The notes under the pieces: generated by a model | The model's input: the letters and a program-made list of their open reading frames with translations, nothing else | Told to the model about the DNA's origin: nothing | Databases searched by the model: none | Translations under genes and position numbers: made by a program | Assembly: GCA_039805565.1 (NCBI GenBank) | Contig: JBDLTZ010000082.1 | Location: 1 to 40,696, forward strand | Direction of reading: 5' to 3' | DNA: 40,696 bases | Origin: CALJIC01 sp039805565 | Lineage (GTDB): Bacteria > Chloroflexota > Chloroflexia > Chloroflexales > Roseiflexaceae | Shown here: in pieces, positions 8,883 through 17,467 of the stretch | How the letters are laid out: every line of letters starts with the position of its first letter | Numbering within the stretch: position 1 is the stretch's first letter

Positions 8883-10070
8883 ATGCTCCGAAACAGGCTA
8901 TCCCTGGCCGTCAACGCCGGTCACTTCGTGGTGGATGCGATGAACAGCACAGTGCCGGTGATGCTGGCGACGCTGGCGCTGGCGCTGGGGCTGAGCAACG
9001 GCCAGATCGGCGTGGCGCTCACGGTGCAGGCTTTCGCCGGCGCGCTGTCGCAGCCGCTATTCGGCTGGCTGGCGGACACGTTCCGCGGCCGGCCGGCGCT
9101 GCTGGCGGGCGGGGGCGTGGCCTGGATGGCGATCTGCCTGGCGGGCATGGCCGTGGCGCCGGGCTGGGGCTGGCTGGTGCCGCTGGTAGGCCTGATGTCG
9201 CTCGGCTCGGGGCTGTTCCACCCGATCGGCACCGCGAGCGCGGCCGCCGCGCGCCCGGAGCGGGCGGCGAGCGCCACGGCGATGTTCTTCTTCTGCGGCC
9301 AGGTCGGGCTCTCGGTGGGGCCTGTGCTGGGCGGCCTGCTGCTGGCCACGGCCTTCGGCACCACGAGCGTGGTCGCGCTGAGCGCCCTGGCGCTCCTGCC
9401 GGCGCTGCTGCTGATGACGGCGCCGCGCCCGCCGATCCCGGTGGCCGGTGTGGCGAAGGCCGGGCGCGCTGTGCTGCGGGCGGCGCCGGTGATCATCGCG
9501 GCCTTCGTGCTGCTGGTGGCGGTGCGCTCGTCGATCCAGCAGGTGTACATGTCGTTCCTGCCGAAGCTGTTTGCGGACCGCGGCTGGGACCCGGCGGCCT
9601 ACGGCGCGATGGCGGGGGCGTTCATGTTCGCCGCGGCGGTGGGGAACATCATCGCAGGGGATATTGCGGACCGCTTCGGGATGCGCGCGGCGACCCTCTG
9701 GCCGCTGCTGCTCAGCGTGCCCGCCGGGCTGGCCTGCATCTGGTCGCCCACCTCTGCGGCCGGGTTCGTGGGCTCCGCGCTGGCAGGGCTGCTGGTGGGC
9801 GGGCAGCACAGCGTGCTGGTGGTGCACGCGCAGCGGCTGCTGCCGGTGAAGCAGGGGTTTGCCGCCGGTCTGATCCTCGGCTTCACCTTCGCCTCGGGTG
9901 GGGTGGGCACGTGGGTCGCGGGCCTGGCCGCTGACGTCGCGGGGCTCCCCGCGGTGATGCAGTGGGCGACACTGCTGGCGCTTCCGGCGGCGCTGCTGGC
10001 GCTGACGCTGCCGGGGCGCGAGCGAGAGGTTGCCCCCTCCGCGGAGACCGTGGAGGGGGCGACGGCGTGA
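8883..10070 (+). CDS. MFS transporter, fosmidomycin-resistance (Fsr) type
   Basis: A 395-residue inner-membrane transporter of the major facilitator superfamily with about 12 hydrophobic segments. The N-terminal half shows the cytoplasmic loop GWLADTFRGRPA, the MFS signature after TM2. The segment SLGSGLFHPIGTASAA near residue 110-125 is the pattern seen in fosmidomycin-resistance (Fsr) relatives, so drug or small-molecule efflux is likely, though the substrate is not known. The start at 8883 follows GGAGAGAGA at good spacing and gives the usual length; the open frame upstream of it is antisense to glgA and not coding. The gene meets the aminotransferase gene tail to tail with no base between the two stop codons. 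Confidence 0.88.
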   Translation: MLRNRLSLAVNAGHFVVDAMNSTVPVMLATLALALGLSNGQIGVALTVQAFAGALSQPLFGWLADTFRGRPALLAGGGVAWMAICLAGMAVAPGWGWLVPLVGLMSLGSGLFHPIGTASAAAARPERAASATAMFFFCGQVGLSVGPVLGGLLLATAFGTTSVVALSALALLPALLLMTAPRPPIPVAGVAKAGRAVLRAAPVIIAAFVLLVAVRSSIQQVYMSFLPKLFADRGWDPAAYGAMAGAFMFAAAVGNIIAGDIADRFGMRAATLWPLLLSVPAGLACIWSPTSAAGFVGSALAGLLVGGQHSVLVVHAQRLLPVKQGFAAGLILGFTFASGGVGTWVAGLAADVAGLPAVMQWATLLALPAALLALTLPGREREVAPSAETVEGATA

Positions 10071-11222
10071 TTACCGCAGCGCTGCCCCGAGGCGCCTGGC
10101 AGCCTCGCGCAGCTCGGCGGGTGGGTAGAGGCTGAACGCCAGCCGCAGCGCGTCGGCCCCCGACCCGTCCAGGTGGAACTTGGCGCCGGGCAGGTAGGAG
10201 ACCCCGGCGGCCTCGCTCTGCGGCAGGAGCGCCCTGGCGTCCGTGCCCGCGGGCAGCTGCACCCACTGGAAGAAGCCGCCGCGCGGCGCCTCGAACGTGC
10301 ACCCGTGCGGCAGGTGCTCGCGCAGCCCCGCCGCAAGCGCGTCGCGCCGCTCGCGGTAGGCCGCCCTGAGCCGCTCCAGCTGCGCGTCGAACTCCCCCAT
10401 GCCACACAGCGAGGCTACCGTCATCGCGGTGAAGTGGTTGACCCCCCCGCCGCTGTCCAGCATGCCGCCCCCTGTGAAGCGCGCCACGGTGGCCGCGTCG
10501 GCGGTGAGCCAGCCGAGGCGCAGGCCCGGCGCGAGCGACTTGGCGAACGAGCCGAGCCGCACCACGACCCCCGGCCGCGCCAGGCTCCAGAGCGACGGCG
10601 GTGAGGTCCCCTCGTAGGCAAGCTCCCGGTAGACATCGTCCTCCACCACGGTGAACCCCTCGTCGGCGGCGAGATCCACCAGCGCCTGCCGGCGGTCGGC
10701 CGCGAGCGAGGTGCCGGTCGGGTTGTGGAAGGTCGGCACCGTGTACAGCAGCCGCGGCGCCTTGCCCGCGCGCCTCAGGCCGGCCAGGGTATCGGCCAGG
10801 GCGTCCAGGCGCAGCCCGCCCGCATCGCGCGGCACCGGCACAAGCTCCAGCGGGTGGTCGCGCAGGACGCGCACCGCCAGGTGGTAGACCGGCGACTCGA
10901 CCAGGGCCACGTCGCCGGGGCGGGTGAGCAGCGTACAGACCTGGTCGAGCGCGTGGGAGGCTCCGCCGGTCACCATGATCTCCGCGGGGTCTGGGGCGCG
11001 CCCCTCGTTACGGGCGATGCGCTCGATCAGCCAGGAGCGGAGCGGGCCGGGGCCGCCCTCGATCCCGTAGGCCAGCGCGTCGGCGCCGTGGCGGCCGAGG
11101 GCGTCTGCGGCAGCGCGGCCCATGGCGTCCACCGCCAGGAGGGAGGAGTCCGGGTGGCCCCAGCCGAGATCGATGATCCCGGCGCGGTGGGTGAGCTGGA
11201 TGATAGGGAGAGATGTGCTCAT
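10071..11222 (-). CDS. PLP-dependent aminotransferase, class I/II
   Basis: A 383-residue fold-type I aminotransferase, closest in pattern to the 2-aminoadipate/LysN and MocR-like branch. The PLP-binding lysine is K228 in GSFAKSLAPGLRLGW. The pyridine-ring Asp and phosphate-binding residues lie around VVEDDVYREL (192-201), and FHNPTG (165-170) has the Asn that contacts PLP O3'. There is no DNA-binding domain, so it is an enzyme rather than a MocR regulator. Its start (ATG at 11220-11222) is only 6 bp after the stop of the UxaA-type dehydratase gene, so the two are transcribed and probably translated together. The amino donor and keto acid cannot be read from sequence. The linkage hints that the keto product of sugar-acid dehydration could be a substrate, but that is only a guess. 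Confidence 0.88.
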   Translation of the reverse strand: MSTSLPIIQLTHRAGIIDLGWGHPDSSLLAVDAMGRAAADALGRHGADALAYGIEGGPGPLRSWLIERIARNEGRAPDPAEIMVTGGASHALDQVCTLLTRPGDVALVESPVYHLAVRVLRDHPLELVPVPRDAGGLRLDALADTLAGLRRAGKAPRLLYTVPTFHNPTGTSLAADRRQALVDLAADEGFTVVEDDVYRELAYEGTSPPSLWSLARPGVVVRLGSFAKSLAPGLRLGWLTADAATVARFTGGGMLDSGGGVNHFTAMTVASLCGMGEFDAQLERLRAAYRERRDALAAGLREHLPHGCTFEAPRGGFFQWVQLPAGTDARALLPQSEAAGVSYLPGAKFHLDGSGADALRLAFSLYPPAELREAARRLGAALR

Positions 11223-11228
11223 AGGACC

Positions 11229-12764
11229 TTACATTGTGGCGCCGAGGATCCAGGGGTTGAACTCTTCCTCGCCGATGCCCTGGGCCTCGCTGAGGCTCGG
11301 CTCACCCGAGGCTACCGCGATCAGCTTCTCGAGGATCTCGCGGCCCACCTCCTCGATGGTCGCGCCCTCCAGGATGCGGCCGGCGTTGACATCCATATCG
11401 CCGCGCATGCGCTGGTAGGTCACGCTGTTGGTGGCGATCTTGATGCTGGGCGCGGGCTTGAAGCCGAAACAGCTGCCGCGGCCGGTGGTGAAGGCGATGA
11501 TATTGGCGCCTCCGGCCACCTGGCCCGTGGCCGAGACCGGGTCGTAGCCGGGGGTGTCCATGAAGGTGAAGCCGTGGCGCGTGATCGGCTCGGCGTAGTC
11601 GTAGACGGCGGTGAGGGGCATGCTGCCACCCTTCGCCACTGCGCCGAGCGACTTCTCGAAGATCGTGGTGAGGCCGCCGGCCTTGTTGCCGGGCGCCGGG
11701 TTGTTGTCGATCTCGAACCCCTCGCGGGCGGTGTACTCCTCCCACCAGCGGATCTGGCGGATGAGCTTCTCGCCCACCTCGCGGCTCACGGCGCGCCGGG
11801 TGAGCAGGTGCTCGGCGCCGTAGACCTCGGGGGTCTCCGAGAGCACGGCGGTGCCGCCGTGGGCCACCAGCAGGTCCACCGCGTGGCCGAGCGCCGGGTT
11901 GCCGGTGATCCCGCTGAACCCATCGGAGCCGCCGCACTGCAGCGCGAGGCAGAGCTCGCTCAGCGGCACCGGCTCGCGGGCGGAGTCGTTGGCCATCGGC
12001 ATCAGCTGCTCGACCGCGCGCACGCCGGCCTCGATCGTGCTCGCCACGCCGCCCTCGTCCTGGATGCCGATGTAGGGCGGCAGGCCGGTGATCCCCAGGC
12101 GGTCGCGCTGGCTGGTGAGCAAGTCCTCGAACTGGTTTGTCTCGCACCCCAGGCCGACGAAGATGAACCCCGCAACGTTCGGGTGGCGTGCGAAGCCGGC
12201 CAGCGTGCGGCGCAGCATCTCGATCTCGGGCCCCGTGGTCTTGGTGGCGCAGCCGCTGCGGTGGGCCACGGCGATCACGTCGGTGACGTTGGGGTACTTC
12301 GGCATCAGCTCGGCGCGGGCGCGGGCGGCGATGCGGCGCACGGTGTGGGCCGAGCAGTTGACGGTGGCGATCACGGCGATGGTGTTGCGGGTGCCGGCAC
12401 GGCCCGAGGGGCGCCTGTAGCCCATGAAGGTGCGCGGCGCGACGGCGGGCAGCGGCCGGATGTCGGTGCTGAACTCGTACTCAAGCGTCATGGCGCCGAC
12501 GGCCAGGTTGTGGCTGTGGATGTGGTCGCCGGGGGCGATCGGGCGCGTCGCGAAGCCGATCACCTGGCCGTAGCGGCGCACCGGCTGCCCCTGCTCAACG
12601 GCCCGCAGGGCGATCTTGTGGCCTGCGCCGATGTTGGCGCCCAGCCGAACGCTGTGTTCGGCCACCGCGATCTGCCGGCCCGCGGGCAGTGGCATCAGCG
12701 CCACGGCAACGTCGTCGTCCGGGTGGAGCTTGAGGGCGGGCGTCTCCTGGAGGCTGATGAGCAT
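11229..12764 (-). CDS. UxaA-family sugar-acid dehydratase (altronate/galactarate type)
   Basis: A 511-residue protein with both parts of the altronate/galactarate dehydratase family: an N-terminal SAF domain (about 1-95; DDVAVALMPLPAG, HKIALR) and a C-terminal catalytic UxaA/GarD domain (about 110-511). Conserved segments include GYRRPSGRAGTRN, AHRSGCATKT, GLGCETNQ, LQCGGSDGFSGITGNPALG and the C-terminal FNPWILGA. Several Cys in these motifs are thought to bind the iron centre. Such enzymes dehydrate aldonic or aldaric acids to 2-keto-3-deoxy acids in the cytoplasm. The ATG at 12764 follows GAAGGAGT. A likely promoter lies at 12792-12819. No uronate isomerase or KDG kinase is adjacent, so the exact substrate is open. 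The PLP aminotransferase follows in the same transcript. Confidence 0.88.
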   Translation of the reverse strand: MLISLQETPALKLHPDDDVAVALMPLPAGRQIAVAEHSVRLGANIGAGHKIALRAVEQGQPVRRYGQVIGFATRPIAPGDHIHSHNLAVGAMTLEYEFSTDIRPLPAVAPRTFMGYRRPSGRAGTRNTIAVIATVNCSAHTVRRIAARARAELMPKYPNVTDVIAVAHRSGCATKTTGPEIEMLRRTLAGFARHPNVAGFIFVGLGCETNQFEDLLTSQRDRLGITGLPPYIGIQDEGGVASTIEAGVRAVEQLMPMANDSAREPVPLSELCLALQCGGSDGFSGITGNPALGHAVDLLVAHGGTAVLSETPEVYGAEHLLTRRAVSREVGEKLIRQIRWWEEYTAREGFEIDNNPAPGNKAGGLTTIFEKSLGAVAKGGSMPLTAVYDYAEPITRHGFTFMDTPGYDPVSATGQVAGGANIIAFTTGRGSCFGFKPAPSIKIATNSVTYQRMRGDMDVNAGRILEGATIEEVGREILEKLIAVASGEPSLSEAQGIGEEEFNPWILGATM

Positions 12765-12791
12765 CGCGGTACTCCTTCAAAGTGGCTGTTG

Positions 12792-12819
12792 AGTGTAACG
12801 TGATAAGTGAAACGCGCAA
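12792..12819 (-). promoter_or_regulatory. Likely promoter of the dehydratase/aminotransferase unit
   Basis: Reading the minus strand, TTGCGC (12814-12819) and TACACT (12792-12797) are 16 bp apart, about 27 bp before the dehydratase start codon. Confidence 0.4.
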
Positions 12820-12902
12820 CGGCGGCTGTTCGTGCACTGCATAGAGCAATGCTGCTGGATATCAACTCTTGGGATTGATTGTCCCTCGTAGACTATGCAC
12901 GT

Positions 12903-14870
12903 TTACGACGCGGAGGCCGGCAGCCGGATCTCTATCGCCGTCCCGCGGCCGAGCTCGCTCTCCGCCCAGACGTCACCGCCGTGCTGCTGCACGATGGCGT
13001 AGACCAGCGCCAGGCCGAGGCCGATCCCCTGGCCGACCGGGCGGGTGGTGAAGAACGGCTCGAAGATCTGCGGCATGTGCTCGGGCCTGACCCCGGGGCC
13101 GCTGTCCGCGATAGACAGGCGCGCGCTCGTCCCCTCCCGCCAGCCGCGCACTTGGATGGTACGGGGCTTGCCCGCGGGGATGGTGGCCAGGGCCTGCGCG
13201 GTGTTCTGGAGGATGTTGAACAGTGCCTGCTCGATCTGGTACGGGTCGCTGTCCGCCAGCAGCGGCTCATCGGGGAAGGTGAGGGCGGTGTTGATGCCGA
13301 GCGCTGCTATCTCCCTGCTGAGTCTGGAGAGCACCTCCCCGGTGGTGACCGCCAGGTCGATGGGGCGCGGGTGCAGCTCCTGAGGGCGGGCGAAAAGCCG
13401 CAGCTGCTGGACGATCGCCGCGGCGCGCCGCGCGGCCTGCTCCATGGCGGCGATGTCTGCGCGTGTGTCGGGCGGCAGGTCCTCCTGGAGCTGGAGCTGC
13501 GCCAGGCCAACGATGACTGCCAGTGGGTTGTTCAGCTCATGGGCCGCGCCGCCCACCAGCCGCCCGAGCGCGGCGAGCTTGTCGCTCTGGCGGATGCGCG
13601 CCTCGAGCTTGCGTAGTTCGGTGGTATCGCGCACCGTGGCCAGCAGCGCGCCGTAGCCGGGGACGGTGTTGAGCGAGATCTGCGCGCTGTAGCGGCTGCC
13701 GGTGATCCGCAGCAGCTCTATCTCGAAGCGTTGCGGCTGCCCGGTCAGCGCCTTGTGCCAGCGCCCCAGCGCCTCCTCGCGCTTGTCTTCGGGGACGAAG
13801 TCGAGGAAGGAGCGGCCCTCGAGCTCTGCCACGTCGTAGCCGAAGGTGTGTGCGGGCGTCGTGTTGAGCGGCTTGAGTGTCATATCCGCCTGGATGATCA
13901 GCAAGGCGTCGGGCACATTCTGGATGATCGTATCCAGGTAGCGGCGCGCCTCGTCGGTCTGCTGGATCTGGCGCTCCATCGCCTGCCGCAGCCTGATCTG
14001 GCCGAGCGCGGCGCCGATCTGGTGCGCGAACGCCTCGATGAATGGCAGGTCAGGGTGGTCGAGGTGCGGCCCCCAGACGCTCAGGATCCCCCGTACACCC
14101 TCATCCACCACCAGTGGAGCGTAGATGTAGCCGCGCAGGCCGGTGATCTGCTGTGAGGCGAGGATGTGCCGGACGGCATCGGGGGGGTACAGGGCGTCGA
14201 GCAGCTCACGCGCGTCCGGGTGATAGAGCGCGCGCTGGGTCACGATGACCTCTCCTAGAATCGGGGCTGAGAGCGGGATGTCTCCTGTCACAGCAGCCGG
14301 CTCGTCCTCCAAGAGTAGATCGTGGACGGCCTGCGCGGCCGTGTCGTAGGCCAGGCGCAGCCCGGCGCCCGCGATCTCGAACACACCCATGCCGTAGCCG
14401 AGTCCGCGCATCGTGTCTCCAACCTCATGGTAGACCGCGCGGGGTGAAGCGGCGTGGAGGAGCTGCGGAGCGAGCCGGTTGAAGGCCAGGATGAGCTGCT
14501 CGCGCCGGTATGCGGCAGAGTGCACGTAGAGCAGCGCTACTGTGTACCCGGGCGCACCATCCAGCGCCGGGCGGAGCTCGACCTCAAGCGGCTGCCGGGC
14601 CTCGCCGCGTGGCAGCAGGATTACCACCGTGGCTACGCCCCCCAGCGCGGCCTGAGCTGCCGCGCCGCGCAGCTGCTCGCGGTCTTCGGGCTCTGCAAAC
14701 GCGTCCAAGGGCAAGAGACCCTCCTCCTTACGGCCCAGGATCTCCCATGCTTCAGGGGACGCCGCGAGAATGCGAAGGTCCGGCGCAAGCAGCGCCACGG
14801 GCCACACGCTCGCTTCTACAATGGCGTCGTACGCTCGTGGTGACGCACGCTCTGGTACTGATTCCGACAT
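12903..14870 (-). CDS. Soluble PAS/GAF sensor histidine kinase
   Basis: A 655-residue histidine kinase without membrane segments, so it should sense a cytoplasmic or diffusible signal. Order: a PAS-like domain at about 15-110, a GAF domain at about 125-295, a PAS domain at about 310-425 (TIIQNVPDALLIIQ, then GYDVAELEGRSFLDFVPE), a HisKA dimerisation domain with the phospho-acceptor H444 in GGAAHELNNPLAV, and a HATPase_c domain with the N box (LFNILQNTAQAL), G1 (IADSGPGV) and G2 (GQGIGLGLA) motifs. No receiver domain or adjacent response regulator is present, so its partner is encoded elsewhere. The start at 14868-14870 follows a purine-rich stretch. A TACAAT -10 lies at 14903-14908. Confidence 0.93.
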   Translation of the reverse strand: MSESVPERASPRAYDAIVEASVWPVALLAPDLRILAASPEAWEILGRKEEGLLPLDAFAEPEDREQLRGAAAQAALGGVATVVILLPRGEARQPLEVELRPALDGAPGYTVALLYVHSAAYRREQLILAFNRLAPQLLHAASPRAVYHEVGDTMRGLGYGMGVFEIAGAGLRLAYDTAAQAVHDLLLEDEPAAVTGDIPLSAPILGEVIVTQRALYHPDARELLDALYPPDAVRHILASQQITGLRGYIYAPLVVDEGVRGILSVWGPHLDHPDLPFIEAFAHQIGAALGQIRLRQAMERQIQQTDEARRYLDTIIQNVPDALLIIQADMTLKPLNTTPAHTFGYDVAELEGRSFLDFVPEDKREEALGRWHKALTGQPQRFEIELLRITGSRYSAQISLNTVPGYGALLATVRDTTELRKLEARIRQSDKLAALGRLVGGAAHELNNPLAVIVGLAQLQLQEDLPPDTRADIAAMEQAARRAAAIVQQLRLFARPQELHPRPIDLAVTTGEVLSRLSREIAALGINTALTFPDEPLLADSDPYQIEQALFNILQNTAQALATIPAGKPRTIQVRGWREGTSARLSIADSGPGVRPEHMPQIFEPFFTTRPVGQGIGLGLALVYAIVQQHGGDVWAESELGRGTAIEIRLPASAS

Positions 14871-14902
14871 GCCCCCGTTGCCTTCCGGTCGCAGAGAGCT
14901 CT

Positions 14903-14930
14903 ATTGTACCACCCCTGCATGGTGTAGAAT
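14903..14930. promoter_or_regulatory. Back-to-back -10 boxes of the kinase and ThyX-like genes
   Basis: TACAAT on the minus strand (14903-14908) faces the histidine kinase. TAGAAT on the plus strand (14925-14930) faces the ThyX-like gene. They lie 16 bp apart with imperfect dyad symmetry. The minus-strand box is embedded in a 14-bp string also found before the HD gene (1430-1443). Confidence 0.45.
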
Positions 14931-14985
14931 GACGTCTCGCTGAGGCACGGCCGACGAGACGCCTGACCACCGTGGGAGCATCACC

Positions 14986-16686
14986 ATGGACACGACTACG
15001 CCTGACCGCTGGGGCGACCGCCTGACCGACGAGGAGCGCGGGCTGCTTGCGCCGTTCGTCACCGACCTCGATGCGCCGGTGTTCGGCCTGCGGAACCTGC
15101 CCGAGGTGGTGAAGGGCGCGCTCTTCTCGCGCTACAGCCGCTCGGACAAGAGCCTGCGCCGCATTCTGCTGGACGAGTTCATCCAGGCGCCGGAGTCTGG
15201 CTTCCAGGCGATCGTCGGGGGCGCGGCGGCCACCGGTGTGGAGCAGATGGTGGCGGTGCGCCAGGCCGAGGCGTTCTACGATCGGGTGCTGGTCGGCTAC
15301 GGCGACGACTCAGTGGCCGAGCTTGGCGGCGCGCACATCGCCTGCGAGGGGGTGAGCAACATCGCCGCCAAGGCGCTTGAGGATAGCCGGATCGGCCTGA
15401 GCCCGCTGGAGAAGTCCACCCGCTATGTGCTGTTCAACCGCAGGGTGGAGGGGCGCTACCGCTATCTGCGCGAGCCGCGCGTGATGGGCTCGGCGCACGC
15501 CGAGGCCTACCAGGCCGCGATGGACGGTCTGTTCGATACCTACACGGTGCTGCTGGAGCCAACCACGACCTACGTGCGGGCCTGCACCCCGCGGGCGGAT
15601 GGGGTCTCGGAGCGGGCCTATGCTAGCGCAACGCGAGCCAAGGCCTACGATCTGCTGCGGGGGCTGCTGCCCATGGCCGCGCTCACGAATGTGGGGCTGT
15701 TTGGCAACGGCCGCGCCTTCGAGTACCTGCTCACCAAGCTGTACGCCGCGTCGCTGGCCGAGCTGAGCGAGCTGGCCGCCGCCATGCAGCGCGCGCTCGA
15801 CGACCTGATCCCGTCGTTCGTGAAGCGGGCGAAGAGCGAGCGAGGTGAGCGGCTCCAGGCCTACCTGCGCGGGGCCAGGGAGGGGGTGGCGTACACCAGT
15901 GCTGAGTACCGAGCGCGGAGTGCTGAGCGTACAGCGCCATCGCAGCACTCCGCGCTCGATACTCAGCACGCCGCTGGCGTCCGCCTCGTCGACTACGACC
16001 GTGACGCGGAGCTGAGGGTGGTGGCGGCGATCCTCTACCCGCACCTGGACGTCCCGCTGGAGCAGGCGCGCGCCCTGGCCGAGCGGATGCCGGCCGAGGA
16101 GCGGCGGGCGGTGATCGCGGCCTACGTCGGGGAGCGCGGTAGCCGCTTCCACCGCCCCGGCCGGGCCTTCGAGGAGCCGTACTACAGCTTCGACCTGCTG
16201 GCCGATATCGGGGCCTACCGCGACCTCCAGCGCCACCGGGTGCTGACGCAGGAGCGGCAGCGGTTTGGCGTGCTGCACGGCTTCGTGACCCCGCCGGAGC
16301 TCGAGGAGGCCGGGCTGGCCCCGCTGTACGCCGTGGCGCTCGAGAACGCCGCCGAGGCCTGCCTGGCGATCGCCGCCGCGCTCCCCGAGGAGGCGCAGTA
16401 CGCGGTGCCGATGGCCTACCGGGTGCGCTGGCGGGTGCGGCTCAACCTGCGTGAGCTGTACCACCTGGCCGAGCTGCGCAGCGCGCCGCAGGGCCACCCC
16501 AGCTACCGCCGCATCGCGCAGGAGATGTACCGGCAGGTAGCCGCGGTGCACCCGACGCTTGTCGAGGGCATGCGCTTCGTGGACATGGGGGAGTATGCGC
16601 TGGAGCGGCTGGAGGCGGAGCGGCGGCTGGACCAGAAGCTCGCATCCTACGGGAGGGGGGTGGGGGAGGGTCAGCCCCTCCCCTGA
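14986..16686 (+). CDS. Two-domain ThyX-like protein with in-frame repeat insert
   Basis: A 566-residue protein made of two ThyX-like halves (about 20-290 and 335-550). ThyX enzymes are FAD-dependent thymidylate synthases that methylate dUMP with methylene-tetrahydrofolate. The N half has ALFSRYSRSDKSLRRI and VGYGDDSVAELGGAH. The C half has DLQRHRVLTQERQRF with R416, H417 and R418, where classical ThyX has RHR followed seven residues later by Ser. Here that Ser is absent, so thymidylate synthase activity is doubtful. The later NLRELYHLAELRSAPQGH segment matches the family's C-terminal helix. Between the halves, about 24 residues (from SAEYRARSAER) are encoded by a heptanucleotide palindrome. 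The start ATG has GGGAG upstream. It converges on the SDR gene with a 10-bp gap. Confidence 0.85.
   Translation: MDTTTPDRWGDRLTDEERGLLAPFVTDLDAPVFGLRNLPEVVKGALFSRYSRSDKSLRRILLDEFIQAPESGFQAIVGGAAATGVEQMVAVRQAEAFYDRVLVGYGDDSVAELGGAHIACEGVSNIAAKALEDSRIGLSPLEKSTRYVLFNRRVEGRYRYLREPRVMGSAHAEAYQAAMDGLFDTYTVLLEPTTTYVRACTPRADGVSERAYASATRAKAYDLLRGLLPMAALTNVGLFGNGRAFEYLLTKLYAASLAELSELAAAMQRALDDLIPSFVKRAKSERGERLQAYLRGAREGVAYTSAEYRARSAERTAPSQHSALDTQHAAGVRLVDYDRDAELRVVAAILYPHLDVPLEQARALAERMPAEERRAVIAAYVGERGSRFHRPGRAFEEPYYSFDLLADIGAYRDLQRHRVLTQERQRFGVLHGFVTPPELEEAGLAPLYAVALENAAEACLAIAAALPEEAQYAVPMAYRVRWRVRLNLRELYHLAELRSAPQGHPSYRRIAQEMYRQVAAVHPTLVEGMRFVDMGEYALERLEAERRLDQKLASYGRGVGEGQPLP
15898..15969. repeat. 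27-bp inverted repeat made of heptanucleotide units, inside a gene
   Basis: Arms 15899-15925 and 15943-15969 match at 26 of 27 positions around a 17-nt loop. Each arm parses as heptads (AGTGCTG, AGTACCG or AGTATCG, AGCGCGG, AGTGCTG), the same family as the intergenic arrays. It lies in the linker between the two ThyX-like halves and is read in the one frame that avoids its TGA triplets. Confidence 0.93.
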
Positions 16687-16696
16687 TGCACCGCGC

Positions 16697-17428
16697 CTAC
16701 GAGAAGGTCTGCGCGGCCGGCATGATCACCAGCTCCGGCACCTGGGCGCGGGGTGGAAGCGTGGCTACGAACAGCACCGCCGCCGCCACATCCTCGGGGA
16801 GCAGCATGCGCGCGCGGTGCTCCTCGGTGACCGGCGTGGGGCGCTGCGCCAGCAGCGGTGTGTCGATCTCGCCGGGTGAGATCACCGAGGCGCGGATGCC
16901 GTTGGCTGCCTCCTCCTGTCCCACCACCCGCGTGAGCGCCGCCAGCGCCGACTTGGCCGCGCTGTAGGCCGCGCCGCCCAGGCTGCTCGGGCGGATGCCG
17001 GAGGTGGACGAGATACTGATGACCACGCCGCTGCGGCGCTCGCGCATCAGCGGCAGCACCGCGTGCACCATATTGAACGCCCCGGTGGCGTTGATCTCCA
17101 TCAGGTGGTCCCAGCTCTCGCCCGAGAGCACCTCCAGCCGGCGCTCCTTCGTGTTGACGCCGGCGTTGTTCACCAGGATATCCACTCCGCCGAAGTCGCG
17201 CGCCACGCCCTCCACGAACGCCGCCACCTGCGCGCGGTCGCTCACGTCGAGCTGCCCCCAGCGTACCGGCCGCGGCGCGTCGATCGCCTCGGCTACGGCC
17301 TGTAGCTGGTCGGCGCGGCGCCCGCCGATCACCACCTGCGCCCCACGCTCCGCGAAGGACCGCGCCACCGCCGCCCCGACCCCCGACCCGCCGCCGGTGA
17401 CGATCACAACCTTGCCGTCCAGGCTCAT
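16697..17428 (-). CDS. Short-chain dehydrogenase/reductase
   Basis: A 243-residue classical SDR. It uses NAD(P)H to reduce a carbonyl or oxidise an alcohol in the cytoplasm. The Rossmann motif TGGGSGVG is at 11-18, the NNAG structural motif at 87-90, and the catalytic YxxxK is Y155/K159 with the Ser of the triad in the ISISSTSG segment near 140. GGRR following strand 2 suggests preference for NADP, but this is only a hint. The ATG at 17426-17428 begins MSLDGKVV, the usual SDR start, and AGGAGC lies upstream. The ThuA-domain gene ends 39 bp before it, so the two probably form one transcript. The substrate is unknown; a sugar or sugar-acid would suit the ThuA neighbour. Confidence 0.9.
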   Translation of the reverse strand: MSLDGKVVIVTGGGSGVGAAVARSFAERGAQVVIGGRRADQLQAVAEAIDAPRPVRWGQLDVSDRAQVAAFVEGVARDFGGVDILVNNAGVNTKERRLEVLSGESWDHLMEINATGAFNMVHAVLPLMRERRSGVVISISSTSGIRPSSLGGAAYSAAKSALAALTRVVGQEEAANGIRASVISPGEIDTPLLAQRPTPVTEEHRARMLLPEDVAAAVLFVATLPPRAQVPELVIMPAAQTFS

Positions 17429-17467
17429 CAGATGCTCCTTTGCATGGTTTCCGCGTGTCTTGTACTC

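Noticed and set aside
10725..12803. 692-codon plus-strand frame over the aminotransferase and dehydratase genes
   Set aside because: It spans two well-supported minus-strand genes and translates as low-complexity sequence.
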